Shown one piece after another: positions 5,413-5,413 of a DNA stretch of 5,413 nt (positions are counted from its first letter, which is position 1; every line of letters starts with the position of its first letter). The position numbers were made by a program, and so were the translations under genes. The stretch lies in contig NZ_JAIVFR010000507.1 in NCBI RefSeq assembly GCF_020829685.1, forward strand, positions 1 to 5,413, given 5' to 3'. A model generated the notes under the pieces. The model was not told where the DNA came from, did not search any database, and saw nothing but the letters and a program-made list of their open reading frames with translations. The stretch is from Nostoc sp. CHAB 5715. GTDB taxonomy: Bacteria > Cyanobacteriota > Cyanobacteriia > Cyanobacteriales > Nostocaceae.

Positions 5413-5413
5413 T

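Larger units (their letters stand above)
4014..5413 (-). pseudogene. Frameshifted gene of an unrecognised family with a duplicated ~31-residue module
   Basis: Three consecutive minus-strand frames each look like real protein and join into one protein of about 466 visible codons if two single bases are restored. Frame one enters from the window edge (5412 to about 5317), frame two runs about 5316 to 4370, and frame three runs from there to TAA at 4014-4016. The repaired joints read naturally: LFGL-EGFPNAYIQLIS at the first and SLADGG-DFGQLTSLLISNYP at the second. The middle part starts helical (SQADQTKLND onward, then roughly 100-120 residues) and becomes rich in beta strands with Ser/Thr. The C-terminal part is also strand-like. 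No signal peptide, membrane helix or catalytic motif is recognised. The true N-terminus lies outside the window. It may be a decaying gene, or an intact gene with sequencing errors in G-runs. Function unknown. Confidence 0.7.

Overview
The window looks like chromosomal DNA of a filamentous, probably heterocyst-forming cyanobacterium (Nostoc/Anabaena type). The evidence is five copies of the HIP1 octamer GCGATCGC (2188, 2503, 2888, 3047 and 4665), two tracts of TAGGGAG-type heptanucleotide repeats, GC-rich palindromic repeats of the kind scattered through these genomes, AT-rich genes, and a fused molybdate permease-ATPase gene of the ModBC form known from Anabaena. These are recognitions by eye; no search was run.

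Layout. Positions 1-387 (minus) hold the N-terminal 129 codons of an FAD-dependent oxidoreductase of the phytoene-desaturase/amine-oxidase superfamily, cut by the window edge. A 288-bp divergent intergenic region follows, with an exact tandem 11-mer. Positions 676-1578 (plus) encode a class I SAM-dependent methyltransferase. The next 336 bp carry a heptanucleotide repeat tract, a GC-rich palindromic repeat, a strong Rho-independent terminator and a three-half-site inverted repeat just upstream of the next gene. Positions 1915-3735 (plus) encode ModBC, a membrane permease joined to its ABC ATPase. The joint is encoded by the same heptanucleotide repeat and is G-quadruplex prone.

From 3736 to 4013 there is no convincing gene, but a 145-bp stretch is bounded by an 11-bp inverted repeat. 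From the right edge down to 4014 (minus) lies a gene of a family I do not recognise. It is open only if two single-base losses are repaired, one near 5315-5317 and one at a six-base homopolymer at 4364-4369. The repaired protein carries the same ~31-residue module near both ends of the visible part. That gene is therefore a pseudogene, a recoded gene, or a sequencing artefact.

How the parts work together. The genes do not form one operon. The oxidoreductase and methyltransferase are divergent and may share control sequences. ModBC has its own control region behind a terminator, with no substrate-binding protein (ModA) in the window. The broken gene converges on modBC. The points most worth following are the repeat-encoded ModBC linker, the palindromic site upstream of modBC, and the unrecognised duplicated-module protein with its two frame breaks.
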